Positions 8,885 to 18,280 of a stretch of 64,000 nt of DNA are shown here, in pieces; position 1 is the first letter of the stretch, and each line of letters opens with the position of its first letter. The position numbers and the translations under genes are program-made. The DNA comes from Gammaproteobacteria bacterium (GTDB lineage Bacteria; Pseudomonadota; Gammaproteobacteria; Tenderiales; Tenderiaceae). The notes below the pieces were generated by a model that saw only the letters and a program-made list of their open reading frames with translations, was not told the origin of the DNA and ran no database searches. The DNA is taken from positions 62,001 through 126,000 of the forward strand of contig JACQEP010000016.1 in NCBI GenBank assembly GCA_016200485.1, given 5' to 3'.

Positions 8885-9739
8885 ATGGCGCTGGATAACA
8901 CCTGGTTCACCGAAATCCACCAAGCCGACGGCTCAGCCTTCTCGCTCAAGGTCAAGGCCAAGCTGCACGAGGAGCAAACCCCCTTCCAGCGTATCGAGAT
9001 CTACGACACCGTGAACTGGGGCAAGCTGATGACCATCGACGGCTTTTATATGGTCTCCACCCGCGATAACTTTCTCTATCACGAGATGATGAGCCACCCG
9101 GCGCTGTTCACCCATCCCGATCCGAAAAAGATTCTGATCATCGGCGGCGGCGATTGCGGCACGCTGCGCGAAGTGCTCAAGCACAATGAAGTCGAGCGTG
9201 TGTGGCAAGTCGACATCGACGAGGCCGTCACCCGCCTCGCCGAGATTCATTTCCCCGAGCTGTGCGAATCCAATGGCGACCCGCGCGCCAAAGTATTGTT
9301 CGATGACGGTATCAAGTGGGTGAAAGATGCCGAAACCGCCAGCGTCGACATCATCATCGTCGACAGCACCGACCCCATCGGCCCGGCTGAAGGTTTATTC
9401 AACAAAGCCTTCTACGAGCAATGCCACCGCATCCTGCGCGGCGGCGGCCTGCTGGTACAGCAAAGCGAATCGCCGCTGTATCACTTGAAGCTGCTCAAGG
9501 AAATGCGTCACGCCATGCTCGGCGCCGGCTTCACCGCCACCAAGACGCATTACTTCCCACAACCGGTGTATCCATCCGGCTGGTGGAGCGGCACCATGGC
9601 TTGCAAAGATAATCAAATCCAGGGCTTTCGCGAACAGGATTCGCGCAACAAGCAATTCAAAACCCTTTATTACAACGTCGACATCCACCGCGCTGCGCTG
9701 GCGCAGCCGGAGTTTTGTAAAGAGGCGGGGTTGGGTTAA
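8885..9739 (+). CDS. speE: Spermidine synthase (polyamine aminopropyltransferase)
   Basis: Transfers an aminopropyl group from decarboxylated SAM to putrescine. Visible motifs: the cofactor loop ILIIGGGDCGTLREVLKH, VDIDEAVTRLA, FDDGIKWV, and VDSTDPIGPAEGLFNKAFY containing the catalytic aspartate. ATG 8885 (MALDNTWFTEIHQ) has GAGGA 9 bases upstream and fits the family N-terminus, giving 284 residues. An in-frame ATG at 8819 would add a 22-residue extension lying in the control region and is not favoured. It is divergent from speA; no speD is visible in the window. Confidence 0.95.
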   Translation: MALDNTWFTEIHQADGSAFSLKVKAKLHEEQTPFQRIEIYDTVNWGKLMTIDGFYMVSTRDNFLYHEMMSHPALFTHPDPKKILIIGGGDCGTLREVLKHNEVERVWQVDIDEAVTRLAEIHFPELCESNGDPRAKVLFDDGIKWVKDAETASVDIIIVDSTDPIGPAEGLFNKAFYEQCHRILRGGGLLVQQSESPLYHLKLLKEMRHAMLGAGFTATKTHYFPQPVYPSGWWSGTMACKDNQIQGFREQDSRNKQFKTLYYNVDIHRAALAQPEFCKEAGLG

Positions 9740-9762
9740 ACATTATCGGCAAATATAATTTG

Positions 9763-10768
9763 TTAGTAGCTTGTCACTTTAGGGCCAGATTCGTTGTTGC
9801 ACGAAGAGGGAAGAGACCTACTCCCTTCCAGCCGCCTTGAGTGGATTAGGCTCAGACTTACTGTTACTAGCAGGATTAATCCCACTACCCCAAGTGACAC
9901 CAACACTGGTATCTTGACCACATCTAGCAACAACATCTTGCCACCGATGAAAACCAGCATCGCCGCCAGGCCATACTTAAGAAAGACAAAACGGTCAGCG
10001 AAATCCACCAAGAGAAAATACATCGCCCGCAGCCCAAGAATAGCAAATACATTCGAGGTCAAAACGATGAACGGATCAGTGGTCACCGCGAAGATCGCCG
10101 GGATGCTATCAACTGCAAATATCAAGTCGCTAATCTCCACCAATATCAACACCAGCATCAAGGGTGTGGCATAACGTACGCCATCATGTAAGATGAAAAA
10201 TCGCTCCCCATGCAATTGGGTAGTGACAGGATAATGTTGTCTCAGCCAGTGCACTACAGGGGTCGTCTCAAGGTCCGGCCGTTCATTCGCAAACCACAAC
10301 ATCTTGATACCGGTAACGATCAGGAACACTCCGAAGAGGTAAAGCACCCAGTGAAACTGGACGATCAACCAGCCACCCAACAAAACCATCACAGTGCGCA
10401 TAATAATGGCACCAATCACGCCATGACAGCACACGCCTTTGCAACTCGATAGGCACTGCAAAAAAACTGAATATCGTCAGCCAGACAAAAACATTGTCAA
10501 TCGCTAGAGACTTTTCTATCAAATAGCCGGCAAGAAACTCTAATGCCTTTTCATTGGCAAGCTCACGCCCACTTGTGACCTCCAAGTACCACCAAAGGCC
10601 TGCGCAAAATAGCAAGGCCACTGTTACCCACACACCGGACCATACAGCCGCCTCCTTGAATGACACGCGATGCTGCCTTCCACCGCGCAGCAGCAAATCT
10701 AGCAACAACATAATAATGACAAGGGCAAAAAACCCAATCCACATCCACCACGTGCCAATGCTATCCAT
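9763..10768 (-). pseudogene. TerC/Alx-family membrane protein gene, frameshifted
   Basis: Two adjacent frames together encode one TerC-type integral membrane protein of about 330 residues. The 5' part (from ATG 10768, [14 protein letters not shown]) carries [20 protein letters not shown] and runs to [11 protein letters not shown]. The 3' part resumes in another frame at [17 protein letters not shown] and continues through EISDLIFAVDSIPAIFAVT and the final membrane helices. The break lies at about 10419-10426, where one G appears to be missing in the coding strand (ATGGCGTG where ATGGGCGTG would restore the frame). Family members are linked to tellurite resistance, Mn2+ export or alkaline-inducible response (Alx). 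It may be a true recent mutation or a sequencing/assembly error. Conserved motifs on both sides suggest a young lesion. Confidence 0.82.
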
Positions 10769-10871
10769 AATCGATCTCTCCGAGAGAGTGCTTTACCCGT
10801 GATTACTCATCTGAGGGAAAACAGCCCGGGCCGACACCCCAGGCTTCAGATTTACCTCCTCACTCAATGAA

Positions 10872-11456
10872 TTAAGCAGCACGCTTACCAGCACTGTCTG
10901 ACTGCACTTCATCGAAGAACGTAAAGATCTGCACCGGCTGGTTATAACCAGCAGCAGAGCCTGGCTTCGGTGACTGAGGCAAAAAGGCGCTACGAATCCC
11001 AACCATTTGATAAATCGGATCAAAACCTAACATTCCTGTCATGATGATCGGGATCGACACTAGGGCAGTGAAAACACCCCATTCAACTGGACCACTTCCT
11101 AACAACGTGACACTGAGCAGCGCAGCTCCAAAACCGAGTCTCCCAAACCGATCAGGCCAGCCCATATTGATACCCGCATTGGCATCGCGGTAATGATAAG
11201 TGCGTAGATCCATTGGCTGAGCCCTTAACGTTGCCGTCCGTTTACCTAACAGGGCATAAATCGGATCCCATGCGATCAGGGCTGTGATAATCAGAGGTAT
11301 CGCCACCAAGGTCATAACCACATTGACTCCACGTGGCTCACCCGCCGATAATTCGATACCGATCAACAGCGCCCCTAAACCCAATCGCGCGATACGATCG
11401 AGAGATCCCACGTTAATACTGCTAGTGGTGTCATAAGTTGTGCCAGTTGCGTTCAT
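10872..11456 (-). CDS. Membrane protein with two tandem DUF2892 units
   Basis: 194 residues. The first DUF2892-like unit (INVGSLDRIARLGLGALLIG, ending WDPIYALLGKRT) is followed by a second (INMGWPDRFGRLGFGAALL, ending FDPIYQMVGIRS) and a hydrophilic tail of about 45 residues. Each unit has two predicted membrane helices. DUF2892 is usually a single ~60-residue inner-membrane unit, as in YgaP, with a conserved Cys-Pro. Here the cysteine is Asp in both units. Function is unknown. GAGGAGG lies 6 bases before the ATG. The gene is upstream of the TerC gene on the same strand and divergent from a LysR regulator that may control both. Confidence 0.8.
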   Translation of the reverse strand: MNATGTTYDTTSSINVGSLDRIARLGLGALLIGIELSAGEPRGVNVVMTLVAIPLIITALIAWDPIYALLGKRTATLRAQPMDLRTYHYRDANAGINMGWPDRFGRLGFGAALLSVTLLGSGPVEWGVFTALVSIPIIMTGMLGFDPIYQMVGIRSAFLPQSPKPGSAAGYNQPVQIFTFFDEVQSDSAGKRAA

Positions 11457-11557
11457 AGCTTACCTCCTCAGTGATAAGTGGCGTTGAAATCACTTCCGTT
11501 CAATTACAGTATTGGCGAAGGCATTGATTTAGTGAAATTGATATTGTTACGATAATT

Positions 11558-11575
11558 CATAGATTTTTGTCTATG
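11558..11575. promoter_or_regulatory. LysR-type dyad in divergent promoter region
   Basis: CATAGA-N6-TCTATG forms a perfect 6-base dyad and contains the T-N11-A spacing typical of LysR regulator boxes. It sits 13 bases before the lysR ATG and about 100 bases upstream of the divergent DUF2892 gene, in AT-rich DNA. It is the likely autoregulatory and divergent-control site, inferred from position and symmetry. Confidence 0.55.
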
Positions 11576-11588
11576 GATAAACCCGACC

Positions 11589-12575
11589 ATGCTTAGATTG
11601 GCCCGTCATGTCACCCTGCGGCAACTCCAGGTGTTCGCCACTATTGCACGCCTCAACAACTTTACTCGTGCAGCAGAGGAGCTGCATCTGACCCAACCAA
11701 CGGTGTCGGCCCAGATCAAATCGTTAACGGACAGCATCGGTCTACCTCTATTCGAGCAGATCGGCAAGAAAATCTACCTTACCGCCGCGGGGAAGGAACT
11801 TTACAAAACGGTTCAGGAAATCTTTCGTAACCTAGATCATGTCGAGATGAAATTGGCCGCGCTGCGTGGACTCAAGCAGGGCACCCTTAGCATTTCAGCC
11901 ATTAGTACCGCCAAATATTTTGTGCCTGAAGTAATGGGCAAATTCGTCAAGCGATTCCCCGGCATCGATGTCTCTATCAGCCTCGGCAACCGGGACCATG
12001 TACTGCATCGTCTGCTAGCCAACGAAGACGACCTCTACATCCTTGGCCACAATCCACCAATCGACGATGGGATCGAAGCAATGTCCTTCACGCGAAATCC
12101 ATTGTTCGTGATGGCCCACCGCAATCACCCGCTAGCCAAGCAACACAACATTCACTTGCGCGATATCGCTGCACAACCGTTTATCGCTCGTGAGCCTGGC
12201 TCCGGCATCCGTGATGCCACCGAAAAATTGTTCGCTCGACACGGATTACGTCTCAACGTACGCATGGAACTGAGCAGCAACGAGGCCATTAAGCACTCCT
12301 TGGCAGGAGAGCTTGGTCTAAGCGTTCTGTCCTTGCACAGTATTATTTGGGAAGGCAGCCGCGGGCCGCTTACAATCCTAGATGTGGAGGAGTTCCCCAT
12401 CGAACGTCAATGGCATGTCGCCTTTCCACGGGGCAAGATGCTATCTGTAGTAGCCGAGGAGTTTCTGCGTTTTCTACAACAGGAGGGCAAGATACTTGAG
12501 ACTATGATCGAGGCATTTCTCTCCAAGCATCAACACCACGATAAAGCCCGCTCACGTCGACCGAAAGTACGTTAG
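11589..12575 (+). CDS. LysR-family transcriptional regulator
   Basis: 328 residues. The winged helix-turn-helix occupies residues ~6-65 (LRQLQVFATIARLNNFTRAA, LHLTQPTVSAQIKSL), followed by the periplasmic-binding-protein-like effector domain (~95-300; LSISAISTAKYFVPEVMGKF). The N-terminus resembles CbbR-type LysR proteins, but the effector cannot be assigned. It is divergent from the double-DUF2892/TerC genes, with a dyad just upstream of its own start, suggesting control of that unit. The C-terminus has a basic tail. A strong hairpin terminator lies about 100 bases downstream. Confidence 0.9.
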   Translation: MLRLARHVTLRQLQVFATIARLNNFTRAAEELHLTQPTVSAQIKSLTDSIGLPLFEQIGKKIYLTAAGKELYKTVQEIFRNLDHVEMKLAALRGLKQGTLSISAISTAKYFVPEVMGKFVKRFPGIDVSISLGNRDHVLHRLLANEDDLYILGHNPPIDDGIEAMSFTRNPLFVMAHRNHPLAKQHNIHLRDIAAQPFIAREPGSGIRDATEKLFARHGLRLNVRMELSSNEAIKHSLAGELGLSVLSLHSIIWEGSRGPLTILDVEEFPIERQWHVAFPRGKMLSVVAEEFLRFLQQEGKILETMIEAFLSKHQHHDKARSRRPKVR

Positions 12576-12674
12576 ACCAATTTCGCATTTTATTGAGCGA
12601 GTCTACATCAATCACATTGCATTAAAGAAGTGACGGCTACGGTAAGACCACAAAACATAAGCAAGGCGTAACAA

Positions 12675-12707
12675 AACCAAAAAGTCTGCGTTGCAGACTT
12701 TTTGGTT
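12675..12707. terminator. Bidirectional hairpin terminator
   Basis: A perfect 15-base stem (AACCAAAAAGTCTGC at 12675-12689, complement at 12693-12707) has a GTT loop and A- and T-rich arms on either side. It lies between the converging lysR and DUF2892 genes and can act in both directions. Confidence 0.8.
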
Positions 12708-12824
12708 AGCATGAAGCTACCACACCTGAGCCCCGAAGTTAATCACAAATCCCGAATTTCGCCGAAACCTCACAGGTTTGCACAACGAAAAGACAGCATG
12801 GTTTTTGTTACTAAATACCTGATT

Positions 12825-13013
12825 TTAGTTCTTCTGGGCTGGACAAGTGTTAATGCCCGCTAGTGCGTATGCAGGACACCAGCCGATAACTCCCGTCACC
12901 AGCGGCACAACCCCGATCCAAGCCCACACCCCCAAGGTACCGGTTGCCGCCAAACCGACCAGCACCAAACCGGCCACCACGCGCACCACTCGATCAATTG
13001 TTCCGACGTTCAT
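12825..13013 (-). CDS. Single-unit DUF2892 inner-membrane protein
   Basis: 62 residues: MNVGTIDRVVRVVAGLVLVG, a second hydrophobic helix, then GWCPAYALAGINTCP. This is a canonical DUF2892 unit with the conserved Cys-Pro and a C-terminal NTC cysteine that the tandem protein at 10872 lacks. In other proteins this unit is fused to rhodanese domains (YgaP), which suggests sulfur or thiol chemistry at the membrane, but no rhodanese is adjacent. GAGAG precedes the ATG. A nested dyad lies 23-75 bases upstream. Confidence 0.8.
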   Translation of the reverse strand: MNVGTIDRVVRVVAGLVLVGLAATGTLGVWAWIGVVPLVTGVIGWCPAYALAGINTCPAQKN

Positions 13014-13035
13014 TTGAGTCTCTCCTGTTCAGATA

Positions 13036-13087
13036 CCACTATTATTATAGCCCGGGTTATTAACCACCCTTGATTTAATAATAGTGG
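13036..13087. promoter_or_regulatory. Nested dyad upstream of DUF2892 gene
   Basis: Perfect 12-base arms CCACTATTATTA (13036-13047) and its complement (13076-13087) flank a 28-base spacer that contains a smaller dyad GGTTA-T-TAACC (13055-13065) with nearly the same centre. It lies 23 bases upstream of the DUF2892 ATG. An operator or cruciform is possible; the regulator is unknown. Confidence 0.55.
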
Positions 13088-13237
13088 GTACCTGCAGCAG
13101 ATGTATGTAACCTAGTCGCATAAGGTTATACAAATGCAACAAGATTGATCATTGATATCAAACACGAACGGCTTCGGCAACAACGAAAATCGCCCCTACA
13201 TTTAAGAGACGGCGCATATCATGAACAGATTTGGTTC

Positions 13238-13266
13238 AAAAAAATCGGGCGCCACCGGGGCGCCCG
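13238..13266 (-). terminator. Rho-independent terminator after amtB
   Basis: On the minus strand, CGGGCGCC, a 5-base loop and GGCGCCCG form an 8-base GC stem followed by ATTTTTTT. It lies about 30 bases beyond the amtB stop and ends the glnK-amtB transcript. Confidence 0.9.
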
Positions 13267-13297
13267 TAGGGAGGGAGGAGGGGGATTTTTATTATGG

Positions 13298-14740
13298 TTA
13301 TAAGTTGTAACCACGCTCGTTGTGCGAGGACACGTCGAGACCTTCGCGTTCCGCTTCTTCTGGCACGCGCAGTCCCATGACCATGTCCACCAGTTTAAAC
13401 AGCACGAAGCTGACGATGCCAGACCACAACACGGTAATGCCTACGCCCCACAACTGGCTGATGATCTGGCCAGAAGCGGAGAACTCGGCCACTTTCATAG
13501 TGCTGTAATCAAACACGCCAAGGCCGCCCAATGCTGGATTGACGAAGATGCCGGTGCCGATCGCGCCGAGAATACCGCCAACGCCGTGGACACCGAAGAC
13601 ATCCAGAGAGTCGTCATAGCCCAGCATTTTCTTCAAGCCGGTGACACCCCACAGACACACGACGCCAGCGGTTAAACCGAGCACGAGCGCGCCCATGGGT
13701 CCGACAAATCCGCACGCTGGCGTGATGACCACCAATCCCGCTACCGCGCCGGAAGCAGCGCCGAGCAGTGACGGCTTACCTTTTATCATCCACTCTGCCA
13801 ACAGCCAGGACATGGTTGCGCAAGCGGTTGCCAGCAGCGTGTTCACCATGGCCAGTGCGGCCACGCCGTTGGCTTCAAGGTTGGAACCGACGTTGAAGCC
13901 GAACCAGCCCACCCACAGCAACGCCGCGCCGATCATGGTCATGGTCAGGTTGTGCGGCGCCATGGATTCACGACCGTAGCCGACGCGTTTGCCGATCACC
14001 AGCGCACCCACCAGCGCAGCGATACCAGCATTGATGTGCACCACGGTGCCACCGGCAAAGTCCAGCGCACCCTTGCCGAAGATAAAGCCCGCCGGGTCAC
14101 CAAACGCTGAAGGACCACCCCAGAACCACACCATATGCGCAATCGGCAGATAGGAGAAGGTGAACCACAACGCGGAGAACACCAGCAGTGCAGAAAACTT
14201 GATACGTTCGGCGAAACCGCCCACGATCAATGCAACGGTAATCGCGGCAAAGGTAAGCTGGAACATGGCGAAGATGTATTCCGGAATCACCACGCCCTTG
14301 CTGAAGGTTTCCACCACCGACTCCGGCGTGACGCCACTCAGGAACATCTTGCTCAGACTGCCAACAAAATTATTCATATCACCGCCCGCTGTGAATGCCA
14401 GGCTGTAACCGTAGATCACCCATAACACTGCAATCATGGCGAAGATCACAAAGACTTGTGTCAGCACCGACAACACATTTTTCGTCCGCACCAAACCGCC
14501 GTAGAACAGCGCAAGACCGGGGATGGTCATCAGAATTACCAACACCGTGGCCACGATCATCCAGGCGGTATCGCCCTTGTCAGGAACGGGAGCAGCGGGC
14601 GCTGCTTCAGCCGGAACCGCAGAAGTCTCCACCACTGCTTGTGCAGGCTCTTGCTTCATTGTTGATGTTTCATCTGCCAGGCTCAGTGGTGAGACAAACA
14701 ACATCACACTGAGCATCATCCACTTCAATATCAGTTTCAT
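13298..14740 (-). CDS. amtB: Ammonium transporter
   Basis: 480 residues. An N-terminal signal peptide (to about residue 22, SPLSLADE) is followed by an Ala/Pro/Glu-rich linker and eleven predicted membrane helices of the Amt/Rh fold. Visible family motifs include TAWMIVATVLVILMTIPGLA, FYGGLVRTKNVLS, FAGGTVVHINAGIAALVGAL and DDSLDVFGVHGVGGILGAIG, which carries the second pore histidine. It conducts NH4+/NH3 across the inner membrane and is blocked by GlnK. It lies 14 bases downstream of glnK in the same operon under a sigma-54/NtrC-type promoter, and a strong terminator follows. Confidence 0.97.
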   Translation of the reverse strand: MKLILKWMMLSVMLFVSPLSLADETSTMKQEPAQAVVETSAVPAEAAPAAPVPDKGDTAWMIVATVLVILMTIPGLALFYGGLVRTKNVLSVLTQVFVIFAMIAVLWVIYGYSLAFTAGGDMNNFVGSLSKMFLSGVTPESVVETFSKGVVIPEYIFAMFQLTFAAITVALIVGGFAERIKFSALLVFSALWFTFSYLPIAHMVWFWGGPSAFGDPAGFIFGKGALDFAGGTVVHINAGIAALVGALVIGKRVGYGRESMAPHNLTMTMIGAALLWVGWFGFNVGSNLEANGVAALAMVNTLLATACATMSWLLAEWMIKGKPSLLGAASGAVAGLVVITPACGFVGPMGALVLGLTAGVVCLWGVTGLKKMLGYDDSLDVFGVHGVGGILGAIGTGIFVNPALGGLGVFDYSTMKVAEFSASGQIISQLWGVGITVLWSGIVSFVLFKLVDMVMGLRVPEEAEREGLDVSSHNERGYNL

Positions 14741-14754
14741 TGTTGTCCCCCTTC

Positions 14755-15180
<426 letters not shown>

Positions 15181-15270
15181 TTAATTTTTATTAATTTACA
15201 ATGAGTTATGATTTTCGCCCGACATGGAACGTGACCTAATGCACCAGGAAACACCCCCCTCAAGCACAAA

Positions 15271-15287
15271 TGCACCACGCTGGTGCG
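15271..15287. promoter_or_regulatory. NtrC-type enhancer site
   Basis: TGCACCA-CGC-TGGTGCG is an almost perfect dyad matching the known NtrC site form GCACCA-N3-TGGTGC. It lies roughly 100 bases upstream of the sigma-54 promoter, a normal enhancer distance. A further half-site ATGCACCA is at 15239-15246. Confidence 0.8.
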
Positions 15288-15342
15288 CACACTTCGTCTA
15301 AAATTGACGTACACTAAACACCACATAAGGGAGGAAACAGCG

Positions 15343-15624
15343 ATGATGGATCCGAAGATTCTCGATGAACTGGCGCGGAAACTCGCCGACAGCGTACCGG
15401 TCAACGTTAAAGACTTGCAGCAAGATCTGGAAAAGAATTTCCATGCTGTTTTGCAAGGCACCTTCAATCGCCTCAATCTGGTGACACGCGAGGAATTCGA
15501 CGCCCAAATGGCACTGCTGGCCCGCACCCGTGCCAAAATTGACCAACTGCAAAAACAAGTCACAGAATTGGAAGATGCCAGCGGTCTGCGCACCAAGACC
15601 AACAACTCGAGTTATCTTCCGTAG
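15343..15624 (+). CDS. ubiK: UbiK-family ubiquinone biosynthesis accessory factor
   Basis: 93 residues, formerly YqiC/BMFP family. An N-terminal amphipathic region ([16 protein letters not shown]) is followed by a C-terminal coiled coil ([20 protein letters not shown]) that forms a trimer. In E. coli UbiK interacts with UbiJ and supports aerobic ubiquinone synthesis. ATG 15343 (MMDPKIL) is chosen because GGAGGAA is 7-13 bases upstream; the open frame extends back to 15283 into the NtrC site. comM follows after 5 bases, a common arrangement. Confidence 0.88.
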   Translation: MMDPKILDELARKLADSVPVNVKDLQQDLEKNFHAVLQGTFNRLNLVTREEFDAQMALLARTRAKIDQLQKQVTELEDASGLRTKTNNSSYLP

Positions 15625-15629
15625 TATTT

Positions 15630-17144
15630 ATGTCACTCGCTGTCGTTTACAGCCGCGCCGGCTGCGGTATCGATGCGCCACTGGTCACGGTTGAAGTTCA
15701 CCTTGCCAATGGCTTGCCAAGCCTGTCGATTGTTGGTTTACCCGAAACTGCCGTCAAAGAAAGCAAAGATCGCGTCCGCGGCGCACTGCTCAACACCCGC
15801 TTTGAATTTCCTATGCGCCGCATCACCATCAATCTGGCACCCGCAGATTTACCGAAAGACGGCGGCCGTTTCGATTTACCGATTGCGCTCGGCATCCTCG
15901 CGGCATCGGGCCAAATCCCCGCCGATAAATTGAGCAATTACGAATTCATTGGCGAACTTGCCCTCTCCGGCGAACTACGCCCCGTGCGCGGCGTGCTGCC
16001 TGTCGCCCGGCAAAGCCGCGATGCGAAACGCGCCCTGGTGTTGCCGCGCAGCAACGCCGCCGAAGCGACATTGGCAGGCGATTGCATCGCGCTCGGTGCC
16101 GATCATTTGTTGCAAGTCTGCGCCCACTTCACTGGCAATGGCGCATTAAACCCGGAGCCTGCGATGAGTTTGCCAGAACTACCGGAATTCATCGCCGATC
16201 TCAGCGATGTGCGCGGCCAGCCGCATGCCAAGCGCGCATTGGAGATTGCGGCGGCGGGCGGCCATAGTCTGCTGATGATCGGCCCGCCCGGTACCGGCAA
16301 GACCATGCTCGCCAGCCGTCTGCCCGGCGTATTGCCGACGATGACCGAAGAAGAAGCGTTGGAAACCGCAGCGCTGCAATCGATTAGTCTGCACGGATTT
16401 AGCACTGAAAATTGGCGATTACGCCCATTTCGTGCGCCGCACCATACCGCTTCGGCCGTTGCCCTGGTCGGCGGTGGCAGCAATCCACGCCCCGGTGAAA
16501 TTTCTCTGGCGCACAATGGCGTGATGTTTCTCGATGAACTGCCGGAATTTGACCGCAGGGTGCTGGAAGTGCTGCGCGAACCGCTGGAATCCGGCAAGGT
16601 CACTATTTCGCGCGCTGCGCGCCAGGCTGAATTTCCCGCCCGCTTTCAGATGATCGCGGCGATGAATCCTTGTCCTTGCGGTTATCTTGGCGACAAGGGC
16701 GGCCGTTGCCGCTGCACTACCGAACAGGTACAACGCTATCGCGCCAAGATTTCAGGACCGATCCTCGATCGCATCGACATGCACATCGAAGTGCCGCAAC
16801 TGCCGAAAGAACAACTCTACGCTGAACGCGACACCACGACCGAAACCAGCGCCCTCGTGCGCCAACGCGTCGAGGCCACCCGCCAACGCCAACTTACACG
16901 GAGTGGCAAAGCCAATCACCAACTCAGTAGCCGCGAAGTGGAAAAATACTGTCGCGTCGACGCCGCCGGGCAAAAACTACTGCAACAAGCCGTGGACCGG
17001 CTCGGCCTCTCCGCACGCGCCTATCACCGTATCCTGCGCGTCGCGCGCACCATTGCCGACATCGCCGCCAGCGACAACATCGGCATCGGCCATCTCAGCG
17101 AAGCCATCAGCTACCGGCGGCTGGACCGTAACAGCGCCCACTAG
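15630..17144 (+). CDS. comM: YifB/ComM-family Mg-chelatase-like AAA+ ATPase
   Basis: 504 residues, full length. An N-terminal ChlI-like domain ([20 protein letters not shown]) precedes an AAA+ core with Walker [11 protein letters not shown], Walker [10 protein letters not shown] and sensor region [10 protein letters not shown]; a C-terminal domain ends with ISYRRLDR. ComM is a branch-migration helicase that promotes integration of transformed DNA, so the organism may be naturally competent. It starts 5 bases after ubiK. Its last 38 bases overlap the 3' end of a convergent membrane-protein gene. Confidence 0.95.
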   Translation: MSLAVVYSRAGCGIDAPLVTVEVHLANGLPSLSIVGLPETAVKESKDRVRGALLNTRFEFPMRRITINLAPADLPKDGGRFDLPIALGILAASGQIPADKLSNYEFIGELALSGELRPVRGVLPVARQSRDAKRALVLPRSNAAEATLAGDCIALGADHLLQVCAHFTGNGALNPEPAMSLPELPEFIADLSDVRGQPHAKRALEIAAAGGHSLLMIGPPGTGKTMLASRLPGVLPTMTEEEALETAALQSISLHGFSTENWRLRPFRAPHHTASAVALVGGGSNPRPGEISLAHNGVMFLDELPEFDRRVLEVLREPLESGKVTISRAARQAEFPARFQMIAAMNPCPCGYLGDKGGRCRCTTEQVQRYRAKISGPILDRIDMHIEVPQLPKEQLYAERDTTTETSALVRQRVEATRQRQLTRSGKANHQLSSREVEKYCRVDAAGQKLLQQAVDRLGLSARAYHRILRVARTIADIAASDNIGIGHLSEAISYRRLDRNSAH

Positions 17145-17517
17145 TACACACCAAAGAAGGCAGCGGATGCGTCCCCGCCAACGCCAGTATGCCTCGCACC
17201 AGCCGATAAACCCACCACACCGCCACCAACACCATGACCCCCAAACCGAAGATGTAATACGCGGTACCGATCCCCACCATCGCCAAAATCAGGGTCGCGG
17301 CGATGCTGCGCAATATCCACTCGTGATGGGTCGCCAACAGCTCCAGCTCGGAACGATCGACGGCGCTGGCCGCCGGCAGTAACCGCTTGTATCGTCTCAG
17401 CTTCCAGCCGCTGATCAGCGCCGCAACCGGCACCGTAATGATGGCCAGACAACACAAATAGCTGTACCAAATCCAGCGCCGCTCGTAACTAAGTTCTTGA
17501 TCAGATAATAGGTTCAC
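17107..17517 (-). CDS. Small membrane protein, unknown function
   Basis: About 136 residues with two clear hydrophobic regions ([20 protein letters not shown] and [20 protein letters not shown] with [14 protein letters not shown] beyond) separated by a basic loop (KLRRYKRLL). No domain is recognised. The start is GTG 17517 ([15 protein letters not shown]) with AGGAGG at ideal distance; a longer frame to 17583 lacks such a site. The 3' end overlaps comM on the opposite strand by 38 bases. Confidence 0.7.
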   Translation of the reverse strand: MNLLSDQELSYERRWIWYSYLCCLAIITVPVAALISGWKLRRYKRLLPAASAVDRSELELLATHHEWILRSIAATLILAMVGIGTAYYIFGLGVMVLVAVWWVYRLVRGILALAGTHPLPSLVCTSGRCYGPAAGS

Positions 17518-17727
17518 AGGATTACCTCCTTTGCGCGGCCCGATGAAAGTGCGCTGCGAGGTGCATGAACTCGGATGCGTCATCGGACGCTACAGATACA
17601 CTCCAATCCATACTACTGTAATCAAGTATAGACCATGTCAGCCGCCTGTTAACCCGAACACTGTCATCACCTCCTAATTATGATAAGGTTCCGGCCAGAC
17701 CCCTGAGCTATAGGAGAAATACTCACC

Positions 17728-18108
17728 ATGAACCCAAACTCACACGAATTCCCCGGTATGGATCCCGCGGGTTTATTCCACGAAGAAACTTATACCGATC
17801 GCAAAATCGGCAGCATCCGGATGCTGACCCCAGTCACTGTCGAAGGCACTACCGATACTGCGCGTCAGCCCTTATTCCTCGGCCAAACCCAGGTCATGAC
17901 CCCGGCCGGCGCCCTGCCGCTCAGTTTTGAAATCCCCGCCAAAACACTAAAAGAAGCGATGGATGAATTTGCCAAAGCGGCCGATCAGGCCCTGGAACGC
18001 ACTGTAAGGGAGTTACAGGAAATGCAACGCGAAGCCGCTTCGCAAATCGTTGTGCCGGAAATGGGTGGCAGCGGATTGCTGGGGCCAGGCGGCGGCAAGT
18101 TTCGTTAG
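17728..18108 (+). CDS. Hypothetical protein with C-terminal coiled coil
   Basis: 126 residues, no signal peptide. A polar N-terminal half (FHEETYTDRKIGSIRMLTPV) is followed by a helical, coiled-coil-like stretch at ~75-110 (KTLKEAMDEFAKAADQALER) and a Gly-rich end (GGSGLLGPGGGKFR). AGGAG lies upstream of the ATG. I do not recognise the family and assign no function. An inverted repeat element follows 17 bases downstream. Confidence 0.7.
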   Translation: MNPNSHEFPGMDPAGLFHEETYTDRKIGSIRMLTPVTVEGTTDTARQPLFLGQTQVMTPAGALPLSFEIPAKTLKEAMDEFAKAADQALERTVRELQEMQREAASQIVVPEMGGSGLLGPGGGKFR

Positions 18109-18124
18109 TTTACAAAACGAATAT

Positions 18125-18253
18125 AACCGCAAAGGTCGCAAAGGCACGCGAAGTGACAAAAGTAGTTTAATCTGCTGACGATCGGTTTTTTGCCGACGTA
18201 AGGCTTCCCTCTCTCACGGATTTTTCTTTGCTAACTTTGCGACCTTCGCGGTT
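18125..18253. repeat. Inverted-repeat element (GCAAAGGTCGCAAAG type)
   Basis: The left arm AACCGCAAAGGTCGCAAAG (18125-18143) pairs with the right arm at 18235-18253 over 19 bases with one mismatch. The ~90-base interior has no coding signal. The element lies between the hypothetical gene and the DUF2288 gene and is distinct from the 6733 element. Confidence 0.8.
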
Positions 18254-18280
18254 TATTCCTTGATTAGAGATCGTATTTTC

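Noticed and set aside
10283-10768. Reading the TerC 5' part as a separate complete small gene
   Set aside because: Its end after the frameshift is unrelated to the family, while the other frame continues the TerC sequence exactly at that point.
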